The notes under the pieces are model-generated. The model worked only from the letters and a program-made list of their open reading frames with translations, did not search any database and was not told the DNA's origin. Position numbers and translations under genes: made by a program. From Nocardioides sp. cx-173 (GTDB taxonomy: Bacteria > Actinomycetota > Actinomycetes > Propionibacteriales > Nocardioidaceae), in contig NZ_CP088262.1 in NCBI RefSeq assembly GCF_021117365.1, positions 4,156,501 through 4,220,500 of the forward strand: a DNA stretch of 64,000 nt. Direction: 5' to 3'. Below, in pieces: positions 1 through 8,516 of this stretch. Position 1 is the stretch's first letter. Each line of letters opens with the position of its first letter.

Positions 1-960
1 CGGGGTCATCCCCATCTCCCGCACCGCCAGCGCGACGCACAGCGGCAGCGAGCTGGTGAAGCTCGAGCCGGGGTTGCAGTCGGAGGCGAGCGCGACGCGC
101 ACGCCGGCGTCCAGCAGCCGACGGGCGTCGGGGTAGGGCTGGCGGGTGGAGAACTCCACGCCGGGCAGCAGCGTCGCGATCGTGCCCGAGTCGCGCAGCG
201 CGGCGACGTCGTCGTCATCGAGGTAGGTGCAGTGGTCGACCGCGACGAGCCCGAGCTCCGCAGCCAGCCGGACGCCCGGCCCGTGGCCGAGCTGGTTGGC
301 GTGCAGCCGGCCGCGCAGCCCGTGGCGCAGGCCCGCCTCGAGGACCGTGCGCGCCTGGTCGACGTCGAAGGCGCCGGCCTCGCAGAAGACGTCGACCCAG
401 CGCGCGTACGGCGCCGCCGCCTCCAGCATCGGGCCGGTCACGAGCTCGACGTACGCCGCGGGGTCGCCCTCGGGCACGACGTGGGCGCCGAGGAACGTGG
501 TCTCCTCGGTGAACTGCCTGGCGACCGCCAGGCTGCGGGCCTCGTCGCGGACGGTCAGGCCGTAGCCGGACTTGATCTCGACGGTCGTGGTGCCCTGGCG
601 TCGCATCTCCTGCACCAGCCGCGCGACGTGGGCGGTGAGCTGCTCGTCGGTGGCGGCGCGGGTGGCCGCGACCGTCGTGCGGATGCCGCCGGCGGCGTAC
701 GGCTCGCCGGCCATGCGGGCTGCGAACTCCGCGGCCCGGTCGCCGGCGAACACCAGGTGGCTGTGGCTGTCGACGAAGCCCGGCAGGACCGCGCGGCCGC
801 CGACGTCGACCCGCTCGTCGGCGTCCGGTGCGGCCGCCGCCGGGCCGACCCAGGCCAGCGTCGCCCCGTCGATGACGAGCGCGGCGCGCTCGAGGACCTC
901 GGGGCCGTCCTCGGCGAACGTCGTGAGCTCGCCGATGCCGGTCAGCAGGGTGCTGCTCAT
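1..960 (-). CDS. hutI: Imidazolonepropionase (C-terminus cut by window edge)
   Basis: Hydrolyses 4-imidazolone-5-propionate to N-formimino-L-glutamate in cytoplasmic histidine degradation. The 320 visible residues start [15 protein letters not shown] and carry the amidohydrolase metal site: [12 protein letters not shown] (HxH), a LHANQLGHG histidine, DHCTYL, and ASDCNPGS (metal Asp). The family is usually about 390-410 residues, so roughly 80 are missing beyond base 1. The ATG overlaps the stop of hutF (ATGA), so the two are translationally coupled in one operon. Identification is firm; only the C-terminus is unseen. Confidence 0.95.
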   Translation of the reverse strand, partial: MSSTLLTGIGELTTFAEDGPEVLERAALVIDGATLAWVGPAAAAPDADERVDVGGRAVLPGFVDSHSHLVFAGDRAAEFAARMAGEPYAAGGIRTTVAATRAATDEQLTAHVARLVQEMRRQGTTTVEIKSGYGLTVRDEARSLAVARQFTEETTFLGAHVVPEGDPAAYVELVTGPMLEAAAPYARWVDVFCEAGAFDVDQARTVLEAGLRHGLRGRLHANQLGHGPGVRLAAELGLVAVDHCTYLDDDDVAALRDSGTIATLLPGVEFSTRQPYPDARRLLDAGVRVALASDCNPGSSFTSSLPLCVALAVREMGMTP

Positions 961-2324
961 GCCCAGATCCTCTCGATGGCGGTGACGAGATCGTGGCCGA
1001 CCCGTGTGCCGTCGCCCTGCTCGTAGATCACCTGCCCGTCCGCCACGACGTGGGTGACGTCGGCGGCCGTCGCGGCGAAGACGGCGGTGTGGGCGTCCGC
1101 GCCGGAGCCGGCCGTGCGCGGGCTCGCCGTGTCCACGGTGACCAGGTCGGCGCGCTGCCCGACCGCGATCGCCCCCGCGTCGGCGAAGCCGAGGCTGGCG
1201 TGCCCGGTGACCGTCGCCGCGGCGAGCAGCTCGGCGGCGGCCCAGTGGCCGCGGGTCCGGGTCGCCAGGCGCTCGTCCAGCTCGACGGCGCGCATCTCCT
1301 CGAACAGGTCGACCACCGCGTGGCTGTCCGAGCCCAGGGTGAGCGGGCTGCCGGCGTCGCGCAGGTGGCGGCTCGGCCCGACCCCGTCGCCCAGGTCGCG
1401 CTCGGTGGTGGGGCACAGGCAGGCGTGGGTGCCGGTGCCGCCCAGGTGCGCCACGTCGTCCTCGGTCAGGTGGGTCGCGTGCACCGCGGTCGTGAGCGGG
1501 CCGAGGACCCCGTGGTCGGCGAGCAGCTGCGTGGGCGTGGCGCCGTACGCCGCGACGCAGTCGTCGTTCTCGGCCGTCTGCTCGGAGACGTGGACGTGCA
1601 GCGGGCGCCCCGCGCTCGCCTCGACCACCGTGCGCAGCTGGTCGTCGGGGACCGCGCGCACGGAGTGGATGGCGGCGCCGACGACGGTGGAGTCGTCGGG
1701 CCGCAGCCGCGCGACCCGGGCGGCCCAGCGCTCGGCGTCGCCGTCGGTGTAGCGGACCTGCGCCCCGCGCGGCGGCGCGCCGAACCCGCTGCTGAGGTAG
1801 CAGGTGTCGAGCAGCGCGATCCGGATCCCCGCCTCGCGCGCCGCCGCCACCAGTGCGTGGCCCATCTCGTTGGGGTCGTCGTAGGGCGTCCCGTCGGGTT
1901 GGTGGTGCAGGTAGTGGAACTCGCCCACGCTGGTGATCCCGGCCGCCGCCATCTCGCCGTACGTCGCCCTGGCCAGCGCGAAGCAGGAGTCCGGGTCCAG
2001 CCGCCCCGCCAGCGCGTACATCTCCTCGCGCCACGTCCAGAACGTCCCCCGCCCCCGTTGCGTCCTGCCCCTCAGCGCGCGGTGGAACGCGTGGCTGTGG
2101 CAGTTCGCGAGGCCGGGGAGGGTGAGGCCGGGGAGGCGGTGAGTTTCACCGGGTGCCCGGTGAAACTCACGCTTCTGGGCTGCAGTTGCATGACGCAAGC
2201 GCGAGTTTCCTGCCCCCGGCGTGACACCAGTGAACCGGCCCGCCTCGATCGTCACCAGCACGTCGTCGACCACGGCGCCGTCGACCCACGCCCGCTCGAG
2301 CAGGTACGACGCCGGGCCGGTCAC
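957..2324 (-). CDS. hutF: Formimidoylglutamate deiminase carrying an in-frame palindromic insertion
   Basis: Deaminates N-formimino-L-glutamate to N-formyl-L-glutamate plus ammonia (five-step histidine route). Amidohydrolase motifs are intact: [39 protein letters not shown] and GSDSHA. The GTG start overlaps the stop of the upstream amidohydrolase (GTGA) and the stop overlaps hutI (ATGA). Odd feature: between the short N-terminal beta domain and the barrel (about residues 35-65) lie roughly 28 extra residues beginning [12 protein letters not shown] and ending GETHR. They are encoded by a palindromic repeat that also occurs outside genes at 8372-8456. All catalytic motifs follow the insertion in frame, so the enzyme is probably functional. 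Confidence 0.93.
   Translation of the reverse strand: MTGPASYLLERAWVDGAVVDDVLVTIEAGRFTGVTPGAGNSRLRHATAAQKREFHRAPGETHRLPGLTLPGLANCHSHAFHRALRGRTQRGRGTFWTWREEMYALAGRLDPDSCFALARATYGEMAAAGITSVGEFHYLHHQPDGTPYDDPNEMGHALVAAAREAGIRIALLDTCYLSSGFGAPPRGAQVRYTDGDAERWAARVARLRPDDSTVVGAAIHSVRAVPDDQLRTVVEASAGRPLHVHVSEQTAENDDCVAAYGATPTQLLADHGVLGPLTTAVHATHLTEDDVAHLGGTGTHACLCPTTERDLGDGVGPSRHLRDAGSPLTLGSDSHAVVDLFEEMRAVELDERLATRTRGHWAAAELLAAATVTGHASLGFADAGAIAVGQRADLVTVDTASPRTAGSGADAHTAVFAATAADVTHVVADGQVIYEQGDGTRVGHDLVTAIERIWA
2135..2219 (-). repeat. 85-nt palindromic repeat, copy A, inside hutF
   Basis: On the minus strand this segment aligns without gaps to 8372-8456. The last 41 nt are identical and the first 44 nt match at about 31 positions. 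The identical part holds a perfect inverted repeat, arms GTGAGTTTCACCGGG and CCCGGTGAAACTCAC with a 2-nt loop (2139-2170). A partial third arm, GAAACTCGC, lies about 45 nt away on the 5' side. Here the element is read in frame as part of HutF. Confidence 0.85.
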
Positions 2325-3517
2325 CGCGCGAGCCGCTCGAGGGTGTCGGCCAGCGCGGAGACGCCGACCAGGCAGTCCGACATCTGCGCCGACTCCGCGG
2401 GCGAGTGCGAGACGCCGGTCGGGTTGCGCACGAACAGCATCGCGCTGGGGATGCCGGCGGCCGACAGGATGCCGGCGTCGTGGCCGGCCTGAGTGGGGAT
2501 CACCGGCCAGTCGCCGCCCTCGTGGTCGGTGGCCACCCGCCCGGCGAGGTCGGCGTCGAACGCCACGGACCCGGACACCGACTCCGTCGTCACCGTCAGC
2601 GCCGTCCCGTCGCGACCTGCCCGGTCCGCCCCCTGCTGGGACACCGCCGCCACCAACGCCGAGAGCGCCTCCTCGCTCGGCCCGCGCGCGTCCAGCCACG
2701 CGGTGACCCGCGACGGCACCGCGCTCGTGCCGTTGGGAGCGACCTCCACCCTCCCGAAGGTCGCCCGCGCGCCGGCCAGCCGCGCCTGCTTGTTCGCCGC
2801 CAGCGCGGTCATCGCGTAGGTCAGCATCGGGTCGGCGCGGTCCTCCATGCCGGTCGTTCCGGCGTGGTTGGCCTCGCCGGTGAAGTCGAAGCGGTAGCGC
2901 CCGTGCGGCCAGATCCCACTGGCCACCCCCACCGCAGCGCCGCGCTTGACCAGGTCCCGGCCCTGCTCCACGTGCAGCTCCACGAACGTCGCCACCTCGG
3001 CCAACGACAGCGCCGAGCCGTCCAGCCCCACGGCCTCCAGCGCGTCGGGCAGCGGCACGCCGGAGCGGTCGCGCAGCTCGCGCGCCTCCGCCCACGACAG
3101 CGCACCGGTGGCCAGCCGCGAGCCGAGGCAGGCCAGCCCGAAGCGCGAGCCCTCCTCCTCGGCGAACACCGACACCCCGATCCGCCGCCCCGGCACGAAC
3201 CCGCGCGAGCCCAGCACGTCGATCGCGGCCAGCGCCGAGACGACGCCGAGCGGGCCGTCGTACGCGCCGCCGTCGAGGACGGAGTCGAGGTGCGACCCCG
3301 TGAGCACCGCCGGCCCCCCGGCCGGGCCCCACCACGCGATCACGTTGCCCACGCCGTCGGCCTCGACCCTCAGCCCGCGCGCGGACGCCTGCTCGGCGAA
3401 CCACGCCCGGAGCTCGGTCTCGGCCGCGAGGTAGGGCTGGCGGAAGTACCCCCCACTCGCGGCCGACCGGCCCACCGGCGCCAGGTCGGCCCACATCCGC
3501 TCGAAGTCGTCAGTCAT
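2321..3517 (-). CDS. M20-family allantoate/N-carbamoyl amidohydrolase in the hut operon
   Basis: Member of the HyuC/AllC branch of M20 metallo-amidohydrolases, 398 residues, a normal length. Visible motifs: GSHLDSVLDGGAYDGPLG (metal His and bridging Asp), EEEGSRFG, HVEQG, GEANHAGTTGMEDRADP, and TQAGHDAGIL near the C-terminus. The ATG is preceded by GAGAGGGAG. The stop overlaps the GTG of hutF, so it is co-translated with hutF and hutI. The family cleaves N-carbamoyl or ureido groups. From position, its job here may be N-formylglutamate hydrolysis, replacing HutG. The family assignment is firm; the substrate is inferred. Confidence 0.9.
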   Translation of the reverse strand: MTDDFERMWADLAPVGRSAASGGYFRQPYLAAETELRAWFAEQASARGLRVEADGVGNVIAWWGPAGGPAVLTGSHLDSVLDGGAYDGPLGVVSALAAIDVLGSRGFVPGRRIGVSVFAEEEGSRFGLACLGSRLATGALSWAEARELRDRSGVPLPDALEAVGLDGSALSLAEVATFVELHVEQGRDLVKRGAAVGVASGIWPHGRYRFDFTGEANHAGTTGMEDRADPMLTYAMTALAANKQARLAGARATFGRVEVAPNGTSAVPSRVTAWLDARGPSEEALSALVAAVSQQGADRAGRDGTALTVTTESVSGSVAFDADLAGRVATDHEGGDWPVIPTQAGHDAGILSAAGIPSAMLFVRNPTGVSHSPAESAQMSDCLVGVSALADTLERLAR

Positions 3518-3548
3518 CGCGCTCCCTCTCATGGCCATACTGGCCCCT

Positions 3549-4157
3549 GTGGAGTTCCAGGACGTCGTACGGCGCCGCCGCATGGTCCGCCGGTACGCCG
3601 ACCGGCCGGTCGACGCGGCGATCGTCGACCGCGCGCTGGAGAATGCCACGCACGCACCCAGCGCCGGGTTCAGCCAGGGCTGGGCCTTCCTGCGGCTGGA
3701 CACCCCCGAGGACGTACGCCGGTTCTGGGCCGCCTCCAGCGACGACATCGAGCACCCCAGCGCCTGGCTGGCCGGGCTGATGACGGCGCCAGTGGTGATC
3801 GTGCCCTGCTCGAGCAAGGCCGCCTACCTGGAGCGCTACGCCCAGCCCGACAAGGGCTGGACGGACCGCGCCGAGCCCCGTTGGTCGATGCCGTACTGGC
3901 ACATGGACGCCGCGATGGCCTCCCTGCTCATCCTGCAGACCGCGACCGACGCCGGCCTCGGCGCCTGCTTCTTCGGCACCGTCAGGGGCCGTGAGCAGCA
4001 GCTCCGCGAGGCCTTCGACATCCCGGAGGACTACGACCCGGTCGGCGTCATCACCATCGGCCACCGCCAGCCCGACACCGGCAGCGCCGGCTCGCCCGCG
4101 CGGCGCCCGCGCACGCCGTGGACCGAGGTGGTCCATCGCGGTCGCTGGGGGCACTGA
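3549..4157 (+). CDS. Nitroreductase-family protein
   Basis: FMN-dependent NAD(P)H oxidoreductase fold, cytoplasmic, about 202 residues. It opens with EFQDVVRRRRMVRRYADRPVD, the classic FMN-phosphate-binding Arg-rich start, and has LQTATDAGLGACFFG and GVITIGHRQP later. I chose the GTG because a -10-like CATACT lies exactly 7 nt before it, as in other leaderless genes here, and homologs start at about this point; an in-frame ATG at 3531 is the alternative. It diverges from the hut operon with only about 30 nt between the starts. The substrate is unknown. Confidence 0.85.
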   Translation: MEFQDVVRRRRMVRRYADRPVDAAIVDRALENATHAPSAGFSQGWAFLRLDTPEDVRRFWAASSDDIEHPSAWLAGLMTAPVVIVPCSSKAAYLERYAQPDKGWTDRAEPRWSMPYWHMDAAMASLLILQTATDAGLGACFFGTVRGREQQLREAFDIPEDYDPVGVITIGHRQPDTGSAGSPARRPRTPWTEVVHRGRWGH

Positions 4158-4209
4158 GCCAGCGTTCCGCCCCTGGGCCGGCGCCCACAAGCCCCGGCCC
4201 GGTGCGGTC

Positions 4210-4225
4210 GTCTCGCATCCGAGAC
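4210..4225. promoter_or_regulatory. Candidate operator GTCTCGCATCCGAGAC
   Basis: A 16-nt palindrome with one central mismatch pair, lying where the -35 of the M20 peptidase promoter would be. The same palindrome with a perfect centre is upstream of hutH at 15255-15270, which suggests a shared regulator. The regulator is not identified. Confidence 0.55.
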
Positions 4226-4239
4226 CCGACGGCAGCGAG

Positions 4240-4252
4240 TAGCCTCCCGGCC
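4240..4252 (+). promoter_or_regulatory. Leaderless -10 element of the M20 dipeptidase gene
   Basis: TAGCCT is followed by 7 nt and then the ATG at 4253, with no Shine-Dalgarno sequence, the usual actinobacterial leaderless layout. It decides the start against an upstream in-frame ATG at 4118. Confidence 0.6.
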
Positions 4253-5593
4253 ATGTCCTTGAGGGAGGGTGAGCCCGAGCCGTCGCGGGCCGTCGGCAAG
4301 CTGCAGGCCCTGGTGCGGATCCCCACCGTGAGCGACCGCGACCCCGACCGGGTCGACACCGCGGCGTTCGACGCCTTCCTCTCCGAGCTCGCCCGTCAGT
4401 TCCCGGTGCTGCACGAGCGGCTCGAGCTGACCCGCGTCGACTCCCACGGCCTGCTCTTCCACTGGCCGGGTACGAGCGCCGCGCGGCCCGTGGTGCTCAT
4501 GGCCCACCTCGACGTGGTCCCGGTCGAGGGCACCTGGCAGCATCCGGCGTTCGGCGGCGACGTCGTCGACGGCAGCATCTGGGGCCGCGGCACCCTCGAC
4601 GACAAGGGCTCCCTGGTCGCGATCTGCGAGGCCGTCGAGACCCTGCTCGAGCGCGACTTCGTCCCCGCCCAGGACCTCTGGCTCTCCTTCGGCTGCAACG
4701 AGGAGGTGTCCGGCACGTCGGCGGTCCTGGCGGTCGAGGAGCTCACGCGCCGCGGCGTACGGCCGTGGTTCGTGCTCGACGAGGGCGGCGCCGTCGCCAG
4801 CGAGGCGTTCCCCGGCGTACATGCGCCCATCGGCGTCATCGGCCTGACCGAGAAGGGCGTCACCTCCCTCGAGCTGCGGGTCGAGGGCCGCGGCGGCCAC
4901 GCCAGCACCCCGACCCGGATGGGCCCGACCGCGCGGATCGCCCGCGCGATCGTGCGGCTCGACCGCGCCCCCATGGCACCGCGGACGCCGTCGCCCACGA
5001 TCGAGCTGTTCCGCCGCATGGCGCCGCACGGCCCGCTGCCGCTGCGCCCGGTCTTCGCCAACGCCGCCCGCCTCAAGCCGCTCCTGACCCGCGCCCTGCT
5101 CGCCGCCGGCCCCGAGACGAGCGCCATGACCCGCACGACGTTCGCGGTCACCACCCTGTCGGGCTCCCCCGCCCTCAACGTCATCGCCGCCACGGCGCGC
5201 GCCGGGGTCAACATCCGGATCATGGTCGGCGACACCGTCGCCGACGTGCTCGCGCACGTGCGCGCCGCCGTGGCCGACGACGAGGTCCAGATCGACGTCG
5301 TCGAGCGCAACGAGCCGAGCCCGGTCTCCCCCATGGACGGCGCGTTCGAGCTGCTGGAGGCGACGATCACCGAGGTGTTCCCCGACGCCGTGCCGGCTCC
5401 CTACGTGATGATGGCCGCCACCGACTCGCGCTTCTTCACCGGGATCTGCGAGCGGGTCTACCGCTTCGCGCCGTTCCGCATGACCAAGGCCCAGCGCCAG
5501 TCCATCCACTCCTACGACGAGCACCTGGGCGTCGACGCGTTCGTCGACGGCGTCCGCTGGTACCAGCGGCTGATCGAGAGGATCCCCGGATGA
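4253..5593 (+). CDS. M20/M25/M40-family metallopeptidase (dipeptidase-like)
   Basis: Zinc peptidase or deacylase of the ArgE/DapE/CNDP group, 446 residues, cytoplasmic. Motifs in order: MAHLDVVPVE (metal His), GRGTLDDKGSL (bridging Asp), FGCNEEVSG (catalytic Glu pair), RGGHASTPTRMGP in the dimerisation domain, and a C-terminal SIHSYDEHLGVD carrying the last metal His. Its stop overlaps the ATG of the MFS transporter (ATGA), so the two are one operon. Whether it cleaves a dipeptide or an N-acyl amino acid cannot be told from sequence; the coupled transporter suggests handling of one small peptide or amino-acid derivative. Confidence 0.88.
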   Translation: MSLREGEPEPSRAVGKLQALVRIPTVSDRDPDRVDTAAFDAFLSELARQFPVLHERLELTRVDSHGLLFHWPGTSAARPVVLMAHLDVVPVEGTWQHPAFGGDVVDGSIWGRGTLDDKGSLVAICEAVETLLERDFVPAQDLWLSFGCNEEVSGTSAVLAVEELTRRGVRPWFVLDEGGAVASEAFPGVHAPIGVIGLTEKGVTSLELRVEGRGGHASTPTRMGPTARIARAIVRLDRAPMAPRTPSPTIELFRRMAPHGPLPLRPVFANAARLKPLLTRALLAAGPETSAMTRTTFAVTTLSGSPALNVIAATARAGVNIRIMVGDTVADVLAHVRAAVADDEVQIDVVERNEPSPVSPMDGAFELLEATITEVFPDAVPAPYVMMAATDSRFFTGICERVYRFAPFRMTKAQRQSIHSYDEHLGVDAFVDGVRWYQRLIERIPG

Positions 5594-7059
5594 GCAAGGT
5601 CAAGGGCCTGGGGCTGATCGTCGGGTTCCTGGTCGCGGTCGAGGTCGCGAGCGGCGTGCTCCAGGGCTACTACACGCCGATCTTCCCGCAGATCGCCGAC
5701 CACCTCAGCATCAGCGAGGGCGACGTCAACTGGTTCGAGGCGGCCCAGCTGATCGTCAGCGCGCTGTGCGTGCCGCTGCTCTCGCGCCTCGGCGACCTGA
5801 TCGGCCACCAGCGGGTGCTGCTGCTCTCGACCGCGGTGACGGCGGTGGGCTCGTGGGCGCTGGCGTTCGCGCCGTCGTTCGAGACCTTCCTGATCGGCTG
5901 GGCGCTGCAGGGCGCGTACGTCGTCTGGCTGCCGCTCGAGGTCTCGATCATCCACCGCCGCACCCGCGACTCCGGGCGACAGGAGCTGCTCACCCGGCGC
6001 GGGGCCGCCGTGCTGGTGGGCGCCCTGGAGCTCTCCGTGATCGTCGGCGCGCTCAGCAGCGGGATCCTCGTGGAGTCCCTGGACATGAACCTGATCCTCG
6101 CGGTCCCGGCCATGGTGGTCACCGCGGTGTTCTTCGTGATCTGGGTCGGCGTCGAGCACACCCCGGGAGAGGCCACGGGCGGCATCGACTGGACCGGCCT
6201 GGGCCTGATCACGCTGGCGCTGGCGCTGGTCATGGGTGGCTTCGTCGTGCTGCGGCTCGAGGGCGTCGGGAGCCCGGTCGCGTGGCTGCTCGTGCTCGCC
6301 GGGCTGGCGGCGCTGGTGCCGTTCTGGCGCTACGAGTCGGGCCAGGCCGAGCCGATCGTCGACGTACGGCTGCTCGCCACCGCGCGCCAGTGGCCGATCC
6401 AGGCGACGGCGTTCCTGTTCGGCATCCCCGTCCTGGGCGGGCAGATCCCGCTGTCGACCTTCGCCCAGGCCGACCCGGCCGAGCGCGGCTACGGCCTCGG
6501 CGCGGACTCGGCGTTCGTCTCGACGCTCATCGGCGTCTACGTCGTCACGCTGGCGATCGGGGCGTTCACCCTGCCGCTCACCTCGCGCTGGCTGGGCGTA
6601 CGGCGTGCCCTGATGGTGTCGTGCCTGCTGGTGGCGCTGGGCTACGCGCTGTGGATCCCGTTCCACGACAGCACCGGGCAGGCGCTGCTCAACATGGCGA
6701 TCGCCGGTCTGGGCTCGGGCGCCCTGGTGGCCGCCCTGCCGGCCGCCGCCGCAGCCGCCGCCCCGCCGGACCGCACCGGCTTCGCCACCGGCATGACCAA
6801 CGCGACCAAGACCGTCGGCGGGGCCATCGCGTCCTCGATCTTCGCGATCGCCCTGGCCAGCAAGGGCATCGAGGGCGTGACCGAGGCGGAGGCGCCGCTC
6901 TCGGGCTACCTCACGGTCTGGGCGGTGTGCTCCGTCGCCGCCCTGCTCGCTGCCCTCTCGCTCCTGGCGGCCCCGAGGCACGCGTTCTCCGACCGGGCCG
7001 ACCCAACCGACGGGCTCACGCCGGGAGGGCCCGCGCCAACAGCGCCTGCAGCTCGGTGA
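5590..7059 (+). CDS. MFS transporter, DHA2-like (about 14 membrane segments)
   Basis: 489-residue integral membrane protein of the major facilitator superfamily. Its length and the evenly spaced hydrophobic segments fit the 14-helix drug:H+ antiporter-2 group. SRLGDLIGHQRVLLLS is the loop 2-3 signature (GxLaDrxGxkxxl). Translation is coupled to the M20 peptidase upstream. The last 44 nt overlap the 3' end of the convergent dienelactone hydrolase gene. Likely an exporter; the substrate is unknown. Confidence 0.87.
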   Translation: MSKVKGLGLIVGFLVAVEVASGVLQGYYTPIFPQIADHLSISEGDVNWFEAAQLIVSALCVPLLSRLGDLIGHQRVLLLSTAVTAVGSWALAFAPSFETFLIGWALQGAYVVWLPLEVSIIHRRTRDSGRQELLTRRGAAVLVGALELSVIVGALSSGILVESLDMNLILAVPAMVVTAVFFVIWVGVEHTPGEATGGIDWTGLGLITLALALVMGGFVVLRLEGVGSPVAWLLVLAGLAALVPFWRYESGQAEPIVDVRLLATARQWPIQATAFLFGIPVLGGQIPLSTFAQADPAERGYGLGADSAFVSTLIGVYVVTLAIGAFTLPLTSRWLGVRRALMVSCLLVALGYALWIPFHDSTGQALLNMAIAGLGSGALVAALPAAAAAAAPPDRTGFATGMTNATKTVGGAIASSIFAIALASKGIEGVTEAEAPLSGYLTVWAVCSVAALLAALSLLAAPRHAFSDRADPTDGLTPGGPAPTAPAAR

Positions 7060-7759
7060 AGTGCCGCTCGGCGGCGGCCTCGTCGTACGCCGAGGTGTCG
7101 GCCATCGTGTAGCCGTGCGGCGCCGGGTAGACCTCGTTGGCCGCGATCAGGCCGTGCTCGAGCAGGGCCCTGCCCAGCGCGTCGACCGCCTCCGGAGGCA
7201 TCGAGGCGTCCTCGTGGGCGTGACCGAAGACGAACTCGGCGCGCGCCGCGGACAGCCCGAGGTGTGGGCTGTCGGGCTCGTCGGTCACGAGGCCGGCCCC
7301 GTGGAAGCCGGCGCAGGCCGTGACCAGCGCCGGGTGCGAGGTCGCGGCGCGCACGGCGAGCCGTGCGCCCATGCAGTAGCCGGTGACCCCGATCGGGCCC
7401 TCCGTGACGCCCGGGAGGTCGCGCAGCGCCTGCACGTAGGCGGCGATGTCCGGCACCGCCAGGTCGGGCGTGAGGCGGTGGACCCGGGGCATCGCCTCGG
7501 CGAAGAACTCCTCACGCCCGCCCGGCGCCCGCAGGTCGACGCGCGGCGCCAGCTCGGCCACCGAGCCCTCGCGGTAGAAGACGTTCGGCGCGAGCACGAC
7601 GTAGCCCCAGCCGGCGATCCGGTCGCACATCTCCTGGATCTGCGGCCTCAGCCCGATCGCGTCCATGAAGAGCAGCACGCCGGGGCCGGAGCCGGACGCG
7701 GGGCGCGCGAGGTAGGCCTCGGCGGTGCCGTCGGCCGCGGGCAGGTCGAGAAGGTCCAT
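7016..7759 (-). CDS. Dienelactone hydrolase family protein
   Basis: Alpha/beta hydrolase of about 247 residues with the DLH catalytic triad visible: Cys in GVTGYCMGARLAV, Asp in HAHEDASMPPEAV and His in YPAPHGYTM. The Cys nucleophile is typical of DLH. I chose ATG 7759 because TAGCGT sits 7 nt upstream (leaderless); a GTG three codons earlier (7768) is possible. No aromatic-degradation genes are adjacent, so its substrate is unclear. Its 3' end overlaps the MFS gene by 44 nt, tail to tail. Confidence 0.88.
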   Translation of the reverse strand: MDLLDLPAADGTAEAYLARPASGSGPGVLLFMDAIGLRPQIQEMCDRIAGWGYVVLAPNVFYREGSVAELAPRVDLRAPGGREEFFAEAMPRVHRLTPDLAVPDIAAYVQALRDLPGVTEGPIGVTGYCMGARLAVRAATSHPALVTACAGFHGAGLVTDEPDSPHLGLSAARAEFVFGHAHEDASMPPEAVDALGRALLEHGLIAANEVYPAPHGYTMADTSAYDEAAAERHFTELQALLARALPA

Positions 7760-7815
7760 GTCGTCCACGCTAGGGGCGACCGACCCCCTCCTATCCTGGG
7801 GGTCGGGGTGATGAG

Positions 7816-8364
7816 ATGCCGGAGCCGACCGACGAGCCCGAACCGGACCAGCGCAAGCGCGACCGCGCCGCCGCCCGCGCGCGCATGGAGCACCAGCACA
7901 CCTGGGTCGACCAGCAGATCCGCGTCGCCATGGAGAAGGGCGCCTTCGACGACCTGCCGGGCGCCGGTAAGCCGATCCGGGACCTGGGCGCCCACCACGA
8001 CCCCGACTGGTGGCTCAAGAAGCTCGTCGAGCGCGAGCGCATCGCGGTCCTGCCCCCCTCCCTGCAGCTGCGCAAGGACGACGCCGAGCTGGACGCCCTG
8101 CTCGACGGGCTCTTCACCGAGTCCGAGGTACGGCGTGAGGTCGAGGACTTCAACGCCCGCGTCCTGCGGGCCCGCTACTCGCCCCAGGACGGCCAGCCGC
8201 CGCTGGTCACCATGCCGCGCGACGTGGACGAGACGGTCACCGCCTGGCACCGGCGCCGCGCCGACCGCCGTACGGCCCGGGCGGCGGAGGTGGCGGCGGA
8301 GGCAGCGGCAGCGCCGGACTCCCCGGCCCCCCGCCGTCGCTGGTGGCGGCGCCGCCGTACCTGA
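7816..8364 (+). CDS. DUF1992 (DnaJ homologue subfamily C member 28 type) protein
   Basis: 182 residues. The conserved DUF1992 core is plain: [40 protein letters not shown] and a [12 protein letters not shown] helix. No J domain is present, as is normal for bacterial members. The C-terminus is a very basic Arg/Trp-rich tail ([11 protein letters not shown]). No biochemical role is established for the bacterial family. It is divergent from the dienelactone hydrolase gene and followed by palindromic repeat copy B. Confidence 0.85.
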   Translation: MPEPTDEPEPDQRKRDRAAARARMEHQHTWVDQQIRVAMEKGAFDDLPGAGKPIRDLGAHHDPDWWLKKLVERERIAVLPPSLQLRKDDAELDALLDGLFTESEVRREVEDFNARVLRARYSPQDGQPPLVTMPRDVDETVTAWHRRRADRRTARAAEVAAEAAAAPDSPAPRRRWWRRRRT

Positions 8365-8371
8365 CGTCCCA

Positions 8372-8456
8372 CCGGGGGCATGAAACTCACGGTGGCGGTG
8401 TGAAGCTTCGTGCGGGAAGCGTGAGTTTCACCGGGCACCCGGTGAAACTCACCGCC
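8372..8456 (+). repeat. 85-nt palindromic repeat, copy B, intergenic
   Basis: It matches copy A in hutF without gaps and is identical over 8416-8456. The perfect inverted repeat has 15-nt arms at 8421-8435 and 8438-8452, with a third partial arm GAAACTCAC at 8382-8390. It starts 7 nt after the DUF1992 stop and ends about 60 nt before the lyase start. It could act as a hairpin terminator, but no T-run follows. Confidence 0.85.
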
Positions 8457-8516
8457 CGCCACCGCGCGAGAGATCCGTCATACCGACGACGCCGGGCCGC
8501 TGATACTTTCCGGGCC

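Noticed and set aside
2139..2170. Rho-independent terminator inside hutF
   Set aside because: There is no T-run and the frame continues through intact catalytic motifs; it is better explained as a repeat insertion.
957..3494. Very long minus-strand open frame of 845 codons covering hutF and the amidohydrolase region
   Set aside because: Only its last part is HutF. The first half is an Arg/Gly-rich shadow of the M20 amidohydrolase gene in another frame, and the GTGA junction explains the true start.
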